64,000 nucleotides of DNA from Verticillium longisporum (Eukaryota; Ascomycota; Sordariomycetes; Glomerellales; Plectosphaerellaceae): NCBI GenBank assembly GCA_019188255.1, contig JAETXT010000005.1:5456001-5520000 (forward strand), written 5' to 3'. This document shows, one piece after another, positions 62,758 through 64,000 of the stretch (its first letter is position 1; each line of letters opens with the position of its first letter). The position numbers and the translations under genes are program-made. Under the pieces are notes generated by a model. It searched no databases and was not told the origin of the DNA. It saw only the letters and a program-made list of their open reading frames with translations.

Positions 62758-62878
62758 GAGTCCTGAGGTACTCGAAGCAGACGGTGCTCCTACAGATCAC
62801 GTAACAGGGGATTTCCCTGCTACCAAGCTCTCACAAGAGTCCTGAAGTACTCAAAGCAAACGGTGCTCTTGCGATCAC
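62758..62878. repeat. Diverged direct repeat in the copia leader
   Basis: A unit of about 42 bp starting GAGTCCTGAGGTACTC at 62758-62800 recurs at 62837-62878 with several changes, mostly G to A. It lies between the 5' LTR and the Gag start, where packaging or dimerisation signals are usual. Confidence 0.75.
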
Positions 62879-62978
62879 TTGTAAAGTGTAACCGATGAGC
62901 TCACGCACAGCGAATTTGCTATCCGTGGGATCGATCCTGACTTTTCCAGCTCTAGCTGTTCTGTGTTACGTTGAACGC

Positions 62979-62994
62979 AACACTGATCAGTGTT
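62979..62994. other. 16-bp palindrome across the 5' LTR/leader junction
   Basis: AACACTGATCAGTGTT is its own reverse complement and spans the inner LTR edge (62991). This is where a primer-binding site should begin. I do not see the TGG start that a tRNA 3' end would need directly beside the LTR. Confidence 0.7.
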
Positions 62995-63277
62995 GAGAGG
63001 GCTTCACTGCTTATGTGAACCCCGTTTCATTGCTTTGGCTGTGCCTGAGAGCTCTGAATAGGTAGGGTAGGTGATATAAGTCTTGTGATGTAGTTGATGA
63101 TCTCTCTCTGAATTACCACTACCTACGTGAGTCAGATATACCCATCTGATTCACCGATCACGTAAGCTGTGATTCACGTGCTCCTGAGAGCTGTGAATCC
63201 CAGCCACGGTGATCACCATATCGGTGATCCCCTACCGAGATCACTGCCCTAGGGAACCCCCTAATATTGGTTCAACA
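62991..63277 (-). repeat. 5' LTR of the copia element (287 bp)
   Basis: Begins TGTTGAGAGG and ends GGTTCAACA on the plus strand; one C longer than its partner at GAACCCCCTAA and A instead of G in GTGAGTCAGATA. It should contain the element promoter on the minus strand. Confidence 0.95.
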
Positions 63278-64000
63278 TAAATAGTATTAAATTAATAGTT
63301 TATTATAATGCTTATATTTTATTAAAGCTTATAGCTATTAATAATATATCCTACTATAATAGTAATTAACCTTAGTAATATTATTACTCCTAATAGATAC
63401 GTAAGCTAGTACGAGACTTATAAAGCTATACTAATTACTCTAATATCGTCTATTACGCCTCTAGCTATCGTATTCCTAGCTTAGGGTAGAGGATAATAGC
63501 TACTATATATAATAGAGATTCTACTAGCTTAATATAGTATTAATTACTCTTCTTCTATATATTTATAATAAAGAGATAGAAGTATTATTATAAGTCTTTA
63601 GAGAATACCTCGAAATAATAAGAGGTTATTATAGAATATTCACTCTATATATATATAGGGAGGGAATAGATTAATAAGAATATAAAGGAGCTTTATATAT
63701 AAGGTTAACGACCTCTCTAATAAATTATAGATATTTAAGGAGAATCTCTAATATTAGAGAAGTTATTAAAGAACGACTTCTATTATTCTATTTATTCTAA
63801 GATATACTCTATATTTACGAATATCTCCTAGAACGCTCTATAACTTCTATTCTTAGCTTATCCCTATATATATATTATTTATCGATATAATAGCTTAAGA
63901 GCTTTACGGAGTTCTATAAAGAGGCATTAATCCTTAAAGGTTAGAATATTATCTTCTAATATACGTTTATAAGGGTCGGGTTTAGAGAGATTCTTCTAGA
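63278..64000. other. AT-rich, RIP-like DNA, continuation of the island
   Basis: Same TpA-rich composition as 54823-56826, with no coding potential in any frame. It is probably the other half of the same degenerate region, split by the copia insertion, and runs off the window. Confidence 0.8.

Larger units (their letters stand above)
56827..63277 (-). mobile_element. Ty1/copia LTR retrotransposon, nearly intact
   Basis: Complete element of 6451 bp in minus orientation. The plus-left LTR (56827-57112) is its 3' LTR and the plus-right LTR (62991-63277) its 5' LTR. Order in the polyprotein is Gag, protease, integrase, reverse transcriptase, RNase H, which defines copia. The Gag-Pol frame is open. 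LTRs differ by one substitution and one C in a homopolymer. Flanking 5-mers are TAATT (left) and TAAAT (right), an imperfect target duplication. The element sits inside RIP-like DNA but is itself not mutated that way, so it arrived later or escaped. Confidence 0.95.

Overview
This window is a stretch of nuclear chromosome from a filamentous ascomycete, most likely a Sordariomycete with a plant-degrading lifestyle. The reasons are genes split by short introns (about 50-80 nt, GT or GC donor, CTRAC-type branch point, AG acceptor), fungal housekeeping proteins (septin AspB/Cdc3, Nup170, Ada2, Erg28, Ifa38), secreted plant-wall enzymes (a GH7 cellobiohydrolase with a CBM1, a PL1-like lyase, an M43 protease), and an AT-rich block that looks mutated by RIP. 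I cannot fix the genus from sequence alone.

Layout. 1-10 kb: septin gene (+) with an unusually long first intron, mitochondrial uS4m/Nam9 (-) and the La protein (+), the last two head to head. 10-15 kb: a DHA1-type MFS exporter (+) and a large secreted lyase of bacterial style (-). 15-21 kb: gene-poor, with two hypothetical ORFs and a small multi-pass membrane protein. 21-30 kb: a dense housekeeping block with Nup170 (-), Ifa38 (-), Erg28 (+) and galactose-1-phosphate uridylyltransferase (-). 31-40 kb: Ada2 (+), a type I membrane protein of unknown function (+), an EXPERA-domain protein (-), a secreted GPI-type PEBP (-) and a LaeA/TAM-like methyltransferase (+). 42-48.4 kb: M43 metalloprotease and GH7 cellobiohydrolase, separated by 3.8 kb of noncoding DNA. 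49.5-53 kb: a BTB-like protein (+) and a second MFS transporter (-). From about 54.8 kb to the end is an AT-rich, RIP-like island interrupted by a nearly pristine Ty1/copia retrotransposon (56827-63277, minus orientation) with near-identical LTRs and one open Gag-Pol frame.

The genes do not form one pathway. Ifa38 (very-long-chain fatty acid elongation) and Erg28 (sterol synthesis scaffold) are both ER lipid proteins that share one divergent promoter. The secreted enzymes (lyase, protease, cellulase) fit saprotrophy or plant pathogenesis.

A recurring technical signal is that ten single-base frameshifts interrupt otherwise well-conserved reading frames in eight genes. Most lie in C/G homopolymers (mostly a run of five where six is needed). 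The two LTR copies also differ by one C in such a run. This points to homopolymer errors in the consensus rather than eight pseudogenes, and it affects how each CDS below should be read. CDS spans run from start to stop codon and include introns; exon boundaries are in the evidence. I found no tRNA, rRNA or CRISPR array. I did not find a clearly new multi-gene system; the most notable items are the bacterial-style lyase, the intact copia element in a RIP-like island with a palindrome at its primer site, the septin intron ORF, and the secreted PEBP.
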